Part shown: positions 52,527 through 60,996 of the stretch, in pieces
Layout of the letters: each line of letters starts with the position of its first letter
Position numbering within the stretch: the first letter of the stretch is position 1
Virus record (IMG/VR): IMGVR_UViG_3300025704_000015
Location: 1 to 64,000 of that record
DNA length: 64,000 bases
Direction: 5' to 3' (one strand)
Source: a virus
Notes under the pieces: generated by a model
Told to the model about the DNA's origin: nothing
The model's input: the letters and a program-made list of their open reading frames with translations, nothing else
The model's database searches: none
Made by a program: the position numbers and the translations under genes

Positions 52527-53329
52527 TGAAATCATTTAAAACATTTATTAAAGAAAAGGAAGTCAAAACATTGGTGACTACCTTTGGCCGTTTTAACCCG
52601 CCACATGTTGGACACGCCGTAAACTTTAAAGAGTTAGCAGCAGCAGCTAAAAAAGAAAAAGCGGATTATAGAATTTACTCTTCGCAGTCGCAGGACGCTA
52701 AAAGGAATCCATTAGGATATGAAGAAAAAATTAAATTTCTTAGAAAGCTTTTTCCTCAACACGCTCGTAGTATTTACTTAGACAAAAAGGTTAAAAACCC
52801 ATTTGATGTTGCTAAACAAGCTTATGCAGATGGTTATGAGAAACTTGTTATTGCGGTTGGGCCAGATCGTGCGAACGAATTTAAAGATATGTTATTGAAA
52901 TATAACAAAGAAGGTGGTATATTTTATTTTCCTGCCGGTATTGAAATTGTTGATACTGGAAAGGGTAAAAGGATTTCAAGCGCCACTCTTATGAGAAAGT
53001 CTGCAGAAAATAATGACCTTGCAACCTTTGCTAAAAATCTTCCTAAAACCTTTAAAGAAGTTGAAAAGTTATTTAATGCAGTAAGGAAAGGAATGGGTTT
53101 AAAAGAATCTACCAACTTCCGCAAACATATTGATATAAATCCAAATGAAGCGCGTGAGCGTTTTTTCAATAAGGAAATCTTTAATGAAAATGATAAAGTT
53201 ATAAGTATAAAGGATAATAAAACTTATACTATTAAAGAGCGCTTTAGTAATTACGTTAGCGCAGCTGATGGCACCACTATTAAAAAGTTTTTTATAACAG
53301 ATATAATCCCTATTAATGAAAACCCTTAA
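52526..53329 (+). CDS. Tagged nicotinamide/cytidylyl-type adenylyltransferase
   Basis: 267 residues. It begins MKSFKTFIKE (family A tag with I-K-E). The HIGH-family core shows TTFGRFNPPHVGHAVNF (27-HVGH-30), VIAVGPDRANEF, and the ISSATLMR motif (about 151), as in NMN adenylyltransferase and related enzymes. A C-terminal extra domain (about 200-267) is unassigned. T4-like phages such as KVP40 carry NAD-salvage genes, but a capsid-type tag on one is unexpected. It could alter NAD or CTP pools on infection. Confidence 0.72.
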   Translation: MKSFKTFIKEKEVKTLVTTFGRFNPPHVGHAVNFKELAAAAKKEKADYRIYSSQSQDAKRNPLGYEEKIKFLRKLFPQHARSIYLDKKVKNPFDVAKQAYADGYEKLVIAVGPDRANEFKDMLLKYNKEGGIFYFPAGIEIVDTGKGKRISSATLMRKSAENNDLATFAKNLPKTFKEVEKLFNAVRKGMGLKESTNFRKHIDINPNEARERFFNKEIFNENDKVISIKDNKTYTIKERFSNYVSAADGTTIKKFFITDIIPINENP

Positions 53330-53459
53330 ACTTATAATTTTATCTAGCTATATTTTTATTGGGACGTCGTGTGTTCGTCCTCACTCAATAAACCTGCAAA
53401 TGGAACAACTTCCAGCCGAAGAATTAGAAACAACTTTAAACCTTAAATGGAAACTTTAA
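53316..53459 (+). CDS. 47-residue lipoprotein-like protein
   Basis: MKTLKLIILSSYIFIGTSCV: a signal-peptide hydrophobic core and lipobox GTSC, then a short mature part of 28 residues with QLPAEELE. The start overlaps the previous gene by 14 bases. Like the peptide at 47835 it may be a small outer-membrane lipoprotein such as an o-spanin, but no partner i-spanin was recognised. Confidence 0.55.
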   Translation: MKTLKLIILSSYIFIGTSCVRPHSINLQMEQLPAEELETTLNLKWKL

Positions 53460-53471
53460 CAAACAAATAAA

Positions 53472-55346
53472 ATGAAAAAACTAACAGATATTTTAGAAAA
53501 CAAAAATGTTATCTTAGACGAGAATAGCGACGCTAGCTTAGAAATCCTATTAAACGAAGCCGAGGCAAAACCGCCAGAAAATACTGACGTTGGTATTGTT
53601 CTTTCAAGACTATCAGATATGATTTCAATGTCAGATGATTTGTATGATACTGCATCTTCCCTTGAAGAAATTGATAAGGAAACCGCCGATACTGTTGAAT
53701 CCACATATAATTCTATTGATGAGTTATACGCGATGTTTGATGATAAGTATGATATCTTTAGATCTGATTTTGATATGGGAGATATTGAAATGGATGAAGA
53801 TTTCCGTATTAGTTTAGATGATCTATTAAATGAAGCAACTGATGAGTTATCAGAAGCATTTTTACGTTTGCCTGGCCATTTTATTAATAATGAATTATAT
53901 GGAGTAGAACGAGATCTTAATACTTTTATTAAGGGTTTGCAAAATGGTAATGATGTTAATATGAAAGAGCTTAATAAAATCATTAAGATATTACAAAGCG
54001 CTAAGAAGGAAGTTAAGAAATTCAATAAGCCTGAAGATGTTCCTGTTAGTTTTCAATATAAAAAAGAATCTATTGACATTAATGAGTATTTCTCTAAAGC
54101 TGACTTGAAACTTATTGATAAGATGTATGACAAGAAGGGTAACCTTACTCCATTCGGAAGAAAGGTAATGAATCATGGTAAGAAGCCAGGTGATAAAGGT
54201 TATATCGAAGAAGCAACCCGTCGAAACCAAGGGCTTACTGATTTATTCCATAACCTTGCTGCAGTTGAAAGACAACTACGTCCTAACAGCCCTATTCACA
54301 GGTTAGTTGAAAAGACTGCTGAGGGTAATTATACTGCAGAATTTAAGAAGATGCAAAAATTGGTTGCTCCTCTTGTTAAAATGTGGGATGACATTGAAGC
54401 GGACTTAGACACAGACTACCCTCGTGAATCTATTGAAGAAGCTGGAGGTGATTGGGTTGTCGTTGATTTAAATACTAAGAAGGTTACGTATGTTAAATCA
54501 TATGACGCTGCTTCAAAGTATGTGAAGAAGAACGGTGGAGTAATTGCAAGCGCTGAATATTATGTTGATAACAAAAAGAAGTTTGAAGATACCTCGTTTG
54601 AAGGAGAGCCTCTTGATGAAGCAAAACAAAAAACAATTGAGGAAGACAAGTATACTGATCTTGGTTTAAGCGTATCCCATACTCTAAACATGGCTCAAAC
54701 CTTTTGGTATAAGTTAGGCGGTAAAGCTCAAATTGATCAAAAGAAATATGCTAAGCTTGAAGCTGATTATGTTAAAAGAGGTAAAGTAAAAGTAAAGCTT
54801 GATGATATTGGTAAAGTTACATTCAAGAATGTAACACACCATCTGACATTTAAAGATAAGAGTAAAGCAATGTTCCACGTTTCTGATAAACCTGGCACAC
54901 CAACCGTAATCGGAAACTTCGATGCTCTTGGTGTTAACGGTAAGCGCGGTAATATGTTCCATTCTGCTATTAAAGATAGAGATCTTGATTTAACATTTAC
55001 AGAATCCATCGAAGAAGCCGTTTCTAGTTCAGCACTTTCCATTCTAAAGAAGGTCGGTTTTAAAGAAGCTCCAGTAGATAAGACAACAACAAAGGTCGTT
55101 AATTCTCTTTCTGGTAAAAAACTTAAACTGACTCAACTGTTTGGTATATCAATGCGAGCTGGTAAGTGGGCCGATATCTTTGTCGGGACTACCGAAGATG
55201 GCAAATATTTTGTGGTTGATCCATCTGGAACTACTATCTTTAATAAAGAATCTGAGTTAGTAACTGCTTTAAAGTCTGCCGCACTTGGTGAATCTATCAA
55301 CCATTTTTTAAAGGGTGGTAAAGACCTTAATGACATCGTTGGTTAA
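53472..55346 (+). CDS. Large late protein with many prohead-protease-type sites
   Basis: 624 residues without a recognised domain. It contains seven (L/I)-x-E|A sites: LNE|A (about 29), LNE|A and LSE|A (about 117-125), IEE|A near 243, IEE|A near 323, LDE|A near 378 and IEE|A near 513. These sites divide it into compact modules of about 60-135 residues. It may be a polyprotein or scaffold-like core protein cut by gp21 into internal head peptides. N-terminal third is acidic; modules from 320 onward are basic and beta-rich. A perfect hairpin follows. Confidence 0.65.
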   Translation: MKKLTDILENKNVILDENSDASLEILLNEAEAKPPENTDVGIVLSRLSDMISMSDDLYDTASSLEEIDKETADTVESTYNSIDELYAMFDDKYDIFRSDFDMGDIEMDEDFRISLDDLLNEATDELSEAFLRLPGHFINNELYGVERDLNTFIKGLQNGNDVNMKELNKIIKILQSAKKEVKKFNKPEDVPVSFQYKKESIDINEYFSKADLKLIDKMYDKKGNLTPFGRKVMNHGKKPGDKGYIEEATRRNQGLTDLFHNLAAVERQLRPNSPIHRLVEKTAEGNYTAEFKKMQKLVAPLVKMWDDIEADLDTDYPRESIEEAGGDWVVVDLNTKKVTYVKSYDAASKYVKKNGGVIASAEYYVDNKKKFEDTSFEGEPLDEAKQKTIEEDKYTDLGLSVSHTLNMAQTFWYKLGGKAQIDQKKYAKLEADYVKRGKVKVKLDDIGKVTFKNVTHHLTFKDKSKAMFHVSDKPGTPTVIGNFDALGVNGKRGNMFHSAIKDRDLDLTFTESIEEAVSSSALSILKKVGFKEAPVDKTTTKVVNSLSGKKLKLTQLFGISMRAGKWADIFVGTTEDGKYFVVDPSGTTIFNKESELVTALKSAALGESINHFLKGGKDLNDIVG

Positions 55347-55357
55347 TCTCTAATAAG

Positions 55358-55379
55358 CCTTATATATAATTATATAAGG
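55358..55379 (+). terminator. Perfect hairpin after the multi-site protein
   Basis: CCTTATATA pairs with TATATAAGG across a 4-base loop. AT-rich and without a T run, it may be a weak terminator or mRNA-end structure. Confidence 0.5.
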
Positions 55380-55384
55380 TTAAT

Positions 55385-55756
55385 ATGACAAAGGAAAATA
55401 AAAAATTAAATTTAAACAATTTCTCATTATACGCAGCTCAACATTATACTAATCCAAGAGTATTAAACGTTGACGAATTTTATGAAGATTTGAATAAATT
55501 TAAATATGTAAAAAAATTATTTACCAAATATAAAACTTCTGGCGACTTAAAAGAAAGATTAATATTAAATCATATAATTTCAATATATAATGTTTTTAAC
55601 ATTGAGGCGGCAACTAAAATGTGCTTTTTTAAAATGGATGAAGAATCTTATCCTGCGTTAAAAACATTCTTGTTATACTTAAACTATATTCAAGAGCATG
55701 AATTTATAAATATTCAATGTGATCTATACGTTGTAAAAAAACTAAATAAAATATAA
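55385..55756 (+). CDS. Conserved T4-like phage protein, unknown
   Basis: 123 residues, helical. The pattern FYEDLNKFKYVKKLFTKYKTSGDLKERLILNHIISIYNVF followed by FLLYLNYI resembles a small protein conserved in marine T4-like phages whose function I do not know. The next gene starts six bases after the stop, and together they form a small unit. Confidence 0.7.
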   Translation: MTKENKKLNLNNFSLYAAQHYTNPRVLNVDEFYEDLNKFKYVKKLFTKYKTSGDLKERLILNHIISIYNVFNIEAATKMCFFKMDEESYPALKTFLLYLNYIQEHEFINIQCDLYVVKKLNKI

Positions 55757-55761
55757 AACTA

Positions 55762-56343
55762 GTGGGATTCTTATTCAAAGCAGCCGATACATTTTTTGCC
55801 TTACGATTTTTAAGGTTATTAACCATGCCCTGGACAAAAACTGGAGCGTTTCAAAATGGTATTATAGACAAAGATGGTCGGGTAATTAAAAAGCCAGAGA
55901 CTCCTAAGGAAAAGGAAGTGTATAACTTGTTTCATAAATTAGTTTTTAATATTAAACGGTTATTAAATAAACTTCCATTTGGAAAATCAACTATTGCCAG
56001 TTATGCAGCCGGATTATATTTGATTAAGGAACATACCGGAATGTCAGAGCTATTAATGGGAGAGCTTCTAGAAGAAGCGTTTGGTTATAATCCAACAACC
56101 AATATTGATTTAAACGAAACCATTGAAGACTGCCAAATTCAATCTGGTAATTATATTTTAAATGAAAATTTGTTTTTTGCCAATGGCGATATGCTTGCTC
56201 CAATGGGAAATGCAACGCTGACAATTAATGAAAGCTCTACTAATATGATTGGAACTATATTTAATATTCCAATTTATAAAGCAAAGGATAATAAAACCGA
56301 CCAATTCGTTTTGGTTACCACTAACAACATAACAAAAATATAA
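55762..56343 (+). CDS. Conserved phage protein with GTG start, unknown
   Basis: 193 residues from a GTG (GTG GGA TTC). A GTG is the only suitable start, since the conserved FLFKAADTFFALRFLRLLT opening begins right after it. Helical middle (NLFHKLVFNIKRLLNKLPFGKSTIASYAAGLYLIKEHTG) and an acidic to neutral C-terminal part. Its opening is shared with unknown proteins of marine T4-like phages. It is probably a structural or assembly protein; this is not established. Confidence 0.66.
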   Translation: MGFLFKAADTFFALRFLRLLTMPWTKTGAFQNGIIDKDGRVIKKPETPKEKEVYNLFHKLVFNIKRLLNKLPFGKSTIASYAAGLYLIKEHTGMSELLMGELLEEAFGYNPTTNIDLNETIEDCQIQSGNYILNENLFFANGDMLAPMGNATLTINESSTNMIGTIFNIPIYKAKDNKTDQFVLVTTNNITKI

Positions 56344-56345
56344 AA

Positions 56346-56678
56346 ATGAATATTAACGAGACAAACGAAGATACGCCAAGTATGACGACATCTACTACAG
56401 CAACCACCGATGGAGGACCTTCTAAGAAAGGCTCATATAATCAATATAACCAAGGTGATAATTGGAAAATTTTTGATGTTGATACGGATTGCTTTGAAAA
56501 ATTTAGAAGTGGACGTAAGAAGTTCGAAAGATGGGCCCGATTTTTAAACATGGACAATGAAACACATAAATCAATTTATGACTATGCTTCAAAGCATTCA
56601 AAAAATACTATAGTTTTGCGTTGTTCAGAATCAGGCGCTCTTCGTGCAATCAGGCGTCGTTCTAGCAACGGTCTGTAA
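56346..56678 (+). CDS. Small protein, unknown
   Basis: 110 residues. The first 35 are Thr/Ser/Asn-rich and probably disordered. The rest is a compact basic domain (DCFEKFRSGRKKFERWARFLN, NTIVLRCSESGALRAIRRR). It starts two bases after the previous stop. Nucleic acid binding is possible from the Arg content. Confidence 0.6.
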   Translation: MNINETNEDTPSMTTSTTATTDGGPSKKGSYNQYNQGDNWKIFDVDTDCFEKFRSGRKKFERWARFLNMDNETHKSIYDYASKHSKNTIVLRCSESGALRAIRRRSSNGL

Positions 56679-56695
56679 ATAACTACAGTTTGTTA

Positions 56696-56723
56696 TTTAC
56701 AAATCGCTCAGTTATGATATAAT
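56696..56723 (+). promoter_or_regulatory. Sigma70-like promoter of nrdB-nrdA
   Basis: TTTACA, 16-base spacer, TATAAT, then about 68 bases to nrdB. The leader ends AACCTAA before the ATG, without a clear Shine-Dalgarno. Confidence 0.72.
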
Positions 56724-56791
56724 TATACTATCATAACGAAATCAACCCGTGCCTGTAATAAGCACAAAACCACAAAACTATAGTAACCTAA

Positions 56792-57775
56792 ATGAGCAAT
56801 CCCACAATCTTTGATGAGCAGGTAAGCAGAAAGCCTAATCATTATCCATGGACCGAAGCCTTTATTGAAAGCATGCACAATGGCTTTTGGACTGATAAAG
56901 AATTTAGTTTTAAAAGCGATATCCATCAATTTAAAACGGTCCTAACCGAACAAGAACAAGAGATTATTATTCGTGATCTAAGCGCGATTGGTCAAATTGA
57001 AGTTGCTGTAAAAACATTTTGGGCTAAGCTTGGAGAGAACCTTCCACACCCATCTCTACAGGATCTTGGTTATGTTATGGCCAATACTGAGGTTATTCAT
57101 AACAATGCTTATGAACGTCTTATTTCTATTTTAGATATGGAGGATGTGTTTGAAGAAAATCTTAAATTAGATTTTATTCAAGGACGAGTTAATTATCTTA
57201 AGAAGTATACTCACCGGTTCTATAAAGATAGTAAAAAACAATACTTATATGCTATTACCTTATTTACTTTGTTTGTTGAGAACGTTTCGTTGTTTAGTCA
57301 ATTCTACGTTATTAACTGGTTTGCTCGTTATAGAAACGTTTTAAAAGACACTGATCAACAAGTAAAATATACTCGTAACGAAGAGCGTATTCACGCAATG
57401 GTTGGCATAAAAATCATTAATACTATTCGTGAAGAACTTCCTGAGTTATTTGATGAAGAACTTGAAGAGCGTATTGTTGCTGCAGCGCATGAAGCATTTA
57501 AAGCTGAATCTAAAATTATTGATTGGGTTGTTAATGGTATTGACGAAGAAGGTTTATCTGCTCCACTTCTAAAAGAGTTTATTAAGAATAGAATTAATGC
57601 AAGCATGGGTGATATTGGTTTTCAAAAGCCATTTGAAATTGACGAAAAATTGCTTGAATCTACTATGTGGTTTGAAGAAGAACTTCATGGTAATAATATG
57701 ACTGACTTCTTCCATAGCAGACCTGTTGAATATTCTAAAAAGAGCCAATCTTTTGATGAAAGCGACTTGTTTTAA
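56792..57775 (+). CDS. nrdB: Ribonucleotide reductase beta subunit NrdB
   Basis: 327 residues of the ferritin-like R2 fold: EQEIIIRDLSAIGQIEVAVK, VMANTEVIHNNAYERLI (iron ligands E and H), LFTLFVENVSLFSQFYV (ligand Glu), and RNEERIHAMVG. The C-terminus EFSKKSQSFDESDLF-like end is where R1 binds. The enzyme supplies the tyrosyl radical for reduction of ribonucleotides. nrdA follows after 21 bases. Confidence 0.95.
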   Translation: MSNPTIFDEQVSRKPNHYPWTEAFIESMHNGFWTDKEFSFKSDIHQFKTVLTEQEQEIIIRDLSAIGQIEVAVKTFWAKLGENLPHPSLQDLGYVMANTEVIHNNAYERLISILDMEDVFEENLKLDFIQGRVNYLKKYTHRFYKDSKKQYLYAITLFTLFVENVSLFSQFYVINWFARYRNVLKDTDQQVKYTRNEERIHAMVGIKIINTIREELPELFDEELEERIVAAAHEAFKAESKIIDWVVNGIDEEGLSAPLLKEFIKNRINASMGDIGFQKPFEIDEKLLESTMWFEEELHGNNMTDFFHSRPVEYSKKSQSFDESDLF

Positions 57776-57796
57776 TATGTATATATAATTTAACAA

Positions 57797-59461
57797 ATGA
57801 TTGATAACGAATTAAACATTGAATGGCTAAATCGCGATTCTCGTAAATTTCTTGAAAGAGGTTACTTAATTGAAGGCGAAACACCAGAACAAAGGATGCG
57901 TGATATTTCTACTCACGCTGAAACACTTTTAGGTATTAAAGGGTTTGCTCTTAAATTTGAAGATTACTTACATAAAGGCTTTTATTCTCTTTCCAGCCCT
58001 ATTTGGAGTAACTTTGGTAGAACTCGTGGTTTACCTATTAGTTGTTTTGGATCTTATATTGAAGATACTCTTGAATCTATAACAGGCCATAAGCTTGCTG
58101 AAATTTCAATGATGACAAAACATGGCGGAGGTACATCTGCTTACTTTGGCGCATTACGTGGACGAGGCGCAAAGATTGGCGAAGATCAAGGGACAAGCAC
58201 AGGCGCTGTTCACTTCATGGAACTATATGATAAGTTGATGAATGTCGTATCACAAGGGAATGTCCGCCGTGGATCCTTTGCAGCATATCTTCCAATTGAT
58301 CATCCAGATGTTGAAGAGTTTCTTAAGATCAGAGGAGACGGCCATGAGATTCAAGATATGTCAATTGGCGTTTGTGTATCAGACGACTTTATGAAAACAA
58401 TGGTCGAAGGCGACAAAGAGAAACGTCGTATCTGGGGATTGGTTATCAAGAAACGTTTTGAAAGTGGTTATCCATATATCTTCTTTACGGATAACGTAGA
58501 AAATCAAAAGCCACAAGTTTATAAAGATAAAGATAAACACATCCATGCAAGTAACCTTTGTAATGAAATTTACTTAAGTGCTGATAAAGATGAAAGTTTT
58601 GTATGTAACCTCAGTTCATTGAACTTAGAAAAATGGGATGAGATTCAAGAGACTGATGCTATCGAAACATTGATTTATTTCCTTGACGCAGTAATGACAG
58701 AGTTCATTGATAAAACCGAAGGAATGCCATTTATGGATTGCGCCAGAAGATTTGCTAAAAACCAACGAGCTCTTGGATTGGGTGTATTGGGATGGCATAG
58801 TTATCTTCAATCTAAAATGATTGCATTTGAAAGTCTTGAAGCTCAGTTACACAATACTCAGGTATGGTCAACGATTCGAACAAAGGCTGATAAAGCAACT
58901 GCCGAACTTGCTGAGATATTTGGTGAACCTAAACTACTTGAAGGTTATGGTAAAAGAAACTCAACGACATTGGCGGTTGCTCCAACGACTTCTTCTAGCT
59001 TTATTCTTGGGCAAACCAGTCCAAGCATTGAACCACTTAATAGTAATTACTTTACAAAGGATTTGGCCAAGGGTAAATTCACATTTAAGAATTCACATCT
59101 AAAAGAATTACTAAGACAAAAGGGTATGGATACTCTTCAGGTTTGGAAAGACATCTTAGAGCACGGCGGATCTGTTCAACATATTGAAGGATTAACCGAA
59201 GAAGAAAAGGACGTATTTAAAACGTTCGGAGAAATAAGCCAAAGAGAGATTGTTCTTCAGGCAGCTCAACGCCAACAATTTATAGATCAAGGACAAAGTT
59301 TAAATATTATGATTCACCCTAAAGCGAAACCAAAGGACGTAAACGAACTAATGATATTTGCATGGGAGAATGGGATTAAAGGTATGTACTATCAACGAAG
59401 TGCAAACCCTGCTCAGGAACTGGCTAGATCGTTAATGACATGCAAAACGTGCGAAGGATAA
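57797..59461 (+). CDS. nrdA: Ribonucleotide reductase alpha subunit NrdA (short form)
   Basis: 554 residues, shorter than T4 or E. coli NrdA (about 750) because the N-terminal ATP-cone regulatory domain is absent. Catalytic features are kept: ISCFGSYIEDT (redox Cys), ASNLCNEI (active-site N, C, E), VCNLSSLNL (second redox Cys), APTTSSSFILG, and the C-terminal CKTCEG shuttle pair. It reduces NDPs or NTPs to deoxy forms, feeding replication and the hydroxymethylase. Loss of the cone suggests loss of dATP feedback inhibition. Confidence 0.94.
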   Translation: MIDNELNIEWLNRDSRKFLERGYLIEGETPEQRMRDISTHAETLLGIKGFALKFEDYLHKGFYSLSSPIWSNFGRTRGLPISCFGSYIEDTLESITGHKLAEISMMTKHGGGTSAYFGALRGRGAKIGEDQGTSTGAVHFMELYDKLMNVVSQGNVRRGSFAAYLPIDHPDVEEFLKIRGDGHEIQDMSIGVCVSDDFMKTMVEGDKEKRRIWGLVIKKRFESGYPYIFFTDNVENQKPQVYKDKDKHIHASNLCNEIYLSADKDESFVCNLSSLNLEKWDEIQETDAIETLIYFLDAVMTEFIDKTEGMPFMDCARRFAKNQRALGLGVLGWHSYLQSKMIAFESLEAQLHNTQVWSTIRTKADKATAELAEIFGEPKLLEGYGKRNSTTLAVAPTTSSSFILGQTSPSIEPLNSNYFTKDLAKGKFTFKNSHLKELLRQKGMDTLQVWKDILEHGGSVQHIEGLTEEEKDVFKTFGEISQREIVLQAAQRQQFIDQGQSLNIMIHPKAKPKDVNELMIFAWENGIKGMYYQRSANPAQELARSLMTCKTCEG

Positions 59462-59467
59462 AATAAA

Positions 59468-59668
59468 ATGACAACAGACAAATATAGATGTATTAAGTGT
59501 AAAATTTCTTACGACGTCTTTTGGGACGATCATGTTGAGATTTATTATTCAGGAGTAGAAGACACTGACGAAGACATCAGTGACTTAACTGAATGCCACG
59601 AACCTGAGCATTGCCCATTCTGCGGATCTCACCTTCATGACGATATGGTTAGTGATTTTGATGAATAA
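59468..59668 (+). CDS. Small zinc-ribbon protein
   Basis: 66 residues with YRCIKCKISYDV and EHCPFCGSHL, two CxxC pairs forming a zinc ribbon, and an acidic remainder. It follows nrdA after six bases and may be co-transcribed. Similar rubredoxin/zinc-ribbon peptides are common in phages; role unknown. Confidence 0.68.
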   Translation: MTTDKYRCIKCKISYDVFWDDHVEIYYSGVEDTDEDISDLTECHEPEHCPFCGSHLHDDMVSDFDE

Positions 59669-59729
59669 ATGCATTTTCCTCTTATTTTAAGGAAAGCTGG
59701 GGTATAATATCCCATTATTATTTGGTCTT

Positions 59730-59792
59730 CAAACCCTTATTCTACGGGGGTTCCAGAACAAAATGCACATTTTGTGAATTATTTTATTTACA
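59730..59792 (+). repeat. 63-bp promoter-linked repeat, copy 2
   Basis: Second copy of the block at 20807-20869, with two differences that change the palindrome to CAAAATGCACATTTTG. It again ends in the TTTACA of a sigma70-like promoter, so it may be a shared operator for two early units 39 kb apart. Confidence 0.75.
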
Positions 59793-59815
59793 AATGTGCC
59801 TTTTTATGGTATAAT
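59787..59815 (+). promoter_or_regulatory. Sigma70-like promoter of the small-gene run
   Basis: TTTACA, 17-base spacer, TATAAT, then a leader ACAGAGAGGGAC. The leader resembles those of the promoters at 20864 and 23339. It can serve all genes to the terminator at 61455, including the tmRNA-like RNA. Confidence 0.78.
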
Positions 59816-59861
59816 ATAACTACAGAGAGGGACACCAACCAACCCGATCAACCACCACAAA

Positions 59862-60086
59862 ATGTACAAATACACTTATACCGAACACCAGCAGAATCCC
59901 CCTTCACTTGGAGGCGATTGGGAATGCGGCACCGAGACCACGATCTGCTTCTCAAGAAGCCCAAAGAAGGCATGCAGCCTTAAGGGTATCGTTTCCCGCA
60001 AATTCGAGGGCGCTGACGGGTGTCCAATCATGAGCTCCGAAAAGCTCGAGTTTAACGGTAAGGTCATTTTCGATCGCACTCACTAA
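59862..60086 (+). CDS. Small protein, unknown
   Basis: 74 residues (MYKYTYTEHQQNPPSLGGDW...). Chosen over the overlapping frame from 59774 because it lies wholly downstream of the promoter and its start context (ACCACAAAATG) resembles neighbours. Base composition is more GC-rich than the rest of the window, a possible sign of recent acquisition. No function is recognised. Confidence 0.5.
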   Translation: MYKYTYTEHQQNPPSLGGDWECGTETTICFSRSPKKACSLKGIVSRKFEGADGCPIMSSEKLEFNGKVIFDRTH

Positions 60087-60101
60087 TAACCAAAAACGAC
60101 C

Positions 60102-60182
60102 ATGATTCATATAGCCGAACTTTTTACCGCCATTCTCATCCTCGCCGCATCATTCATTACTTTGATCGCTTTCACGGCCTAA
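60102..60182 (+). CDS. 26-residue single-membrane-span peptide
   Basis: MIHIAELFTAILILAASFITL: almost wholly hydrophobic, one predicted membrane helix. It sits between two small genes in the same run, with spacing like theirs. A tiny membrane peptide could modulate the host envelope, but this is speculation. Confidence 0.42.
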   Translation: MIHIAELFTAILILAASFITLIAFTA

Positions 60183-60202
60183 CCACAACCAACTAATATA
60201 TT

Positions 60203-60451
60203 ATGACAATAAAACCAAATCGCACTCACTGCTACAGATTTACTGTAGAGATGGACAATGAAGAAGATATGAAATCTCTGGCCACGTTCAGAAAATCATT
60301 CTATGGGACTAACCAATATGTAAAATGTCAAGGCCGTTGGGGTGAGAATAACCCCAATTATAAAAGAAGCCACAACTTCCTAGGACATTCGAGATCGTTC
60401 TGCCCAGTTTCACTCGCCAAATATTGCGACGTTTATGTTTACTTTCGATAA
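60203..60451 (+). CDS. Small protein, unknown
   Basis: 82 residues, rich in aromatic residues and Arg/Lys (HCYRFTVEMDNEEDM, then FYGTNQYVKCQGRWGENNPNY). Predicted compact alpha-beta fold; no family recognised. Part of the small-gene run. Confidence 0.52.
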   Translation: MTIKPNRTHCYRFTVEMDNEEDMKSLATFRKSFYGTNQYVKCQGRWGENNPNYKRSHNFLGHSRSFCPVSLAKYCDVYVYFR

Positions 60452-60454
60452 GAT

Positions 60455-60541
60455 ATGAATTTAATAAGAATCACTCTTATGATGTTAGCCTGTACCGTCT
60501 GTTGGTACTGGTCAGTGAGATTAGTTTTAATAATTTTTTAA
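60455..60541 (+). CDS. 28-residue membrane peptide
   Basis: MNLIRITLMMLACTVCWYWS followed by a hydrophobic end: one membrane span in a peptide that fills the gap between 60451 and 60543. The second tiny membrane peptide in this run. Confidence 0.4.
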   Translation: MNLIRITLMMLACTVCWYWSVRLVLIIF

Positions 60542-60542
60542 G

Positions 60543-60758
60543 ATGAAACCAAACCTATTACAAAAACTATTAACCCAATTTCCTAACACTCAAAATGTTG
60601 AAATTCGTGGTGAGATTCAAAGTGTTCCAGAACTAACCGAGGAAAACTTTTGGACCTTAATTAAAAGCCACAACGAACTTGTTGAAAAGTTCAATTACGC
60701 CATTCACAACCTAAATGCAGAGTGCGAAGAACTAAGAAATAAACTAAATCAAAAATAA
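60543..60758 (+). CDS. Small helical protein, unknown
   Basis: 71 residues with a helical, coiled-coil-like C-terminal half (SHNELVEKFNYAIHNLNAECEELRNKL). No family recognised. It starts one base after the previous stop. Confidence 0.52.
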   Translation: MKPNLLQKLLTQFPNTQNVEIRGEIQSVPELTEENFWTLIKSHNELVEKFNYAIHNLNAECEELRNKLNQK

Positions 60759-60775
60759 AAACCATTAATTATATT

Positions 60776-60994
60776 ATGAAAAAAACAACCAGCGCTAAAT
60801 TCGAAAAACTGAAAGCCAATATTGCTAAACTTGAACTTCAAAAGGGAGATAAAACTAACTTTGGCTCAGTTGTTAAAGTAGGCGAAACAGGAATCACTTT
60901 TAAGAATACATACTCACCAAAGACAAGAATCCTGTTTATCCAACGCAAGTTTGGAAGAAACGAATATGTATTGAATGACCTAATTAAACTTTAA
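60776..60994 (+). CDS. Small basic protein, unknown
   Basis: 72 residues: a Lys-rich helix (KFEKLKANIAKLELQKGDK) then a beta-rich part (FGSVVKVGETGITFKNTY). Lysine content suggests nucleic-acid contact. No family recognised. Confidence 0.52.
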   Translation: MKKTTSAKFEKLKANIAKLELQKGDKTNFGSVVKVGETGITFKNTYSPKTRILFIQRKFGRNEYVLNDLIKL

Positions 60995-60996
60995 TT

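Noticed and set aside
59774-59983. Frame starting at 59774
   Set aside because: It starts upstream of the promoter -35 and overlaps the better-placed frame at 59862.
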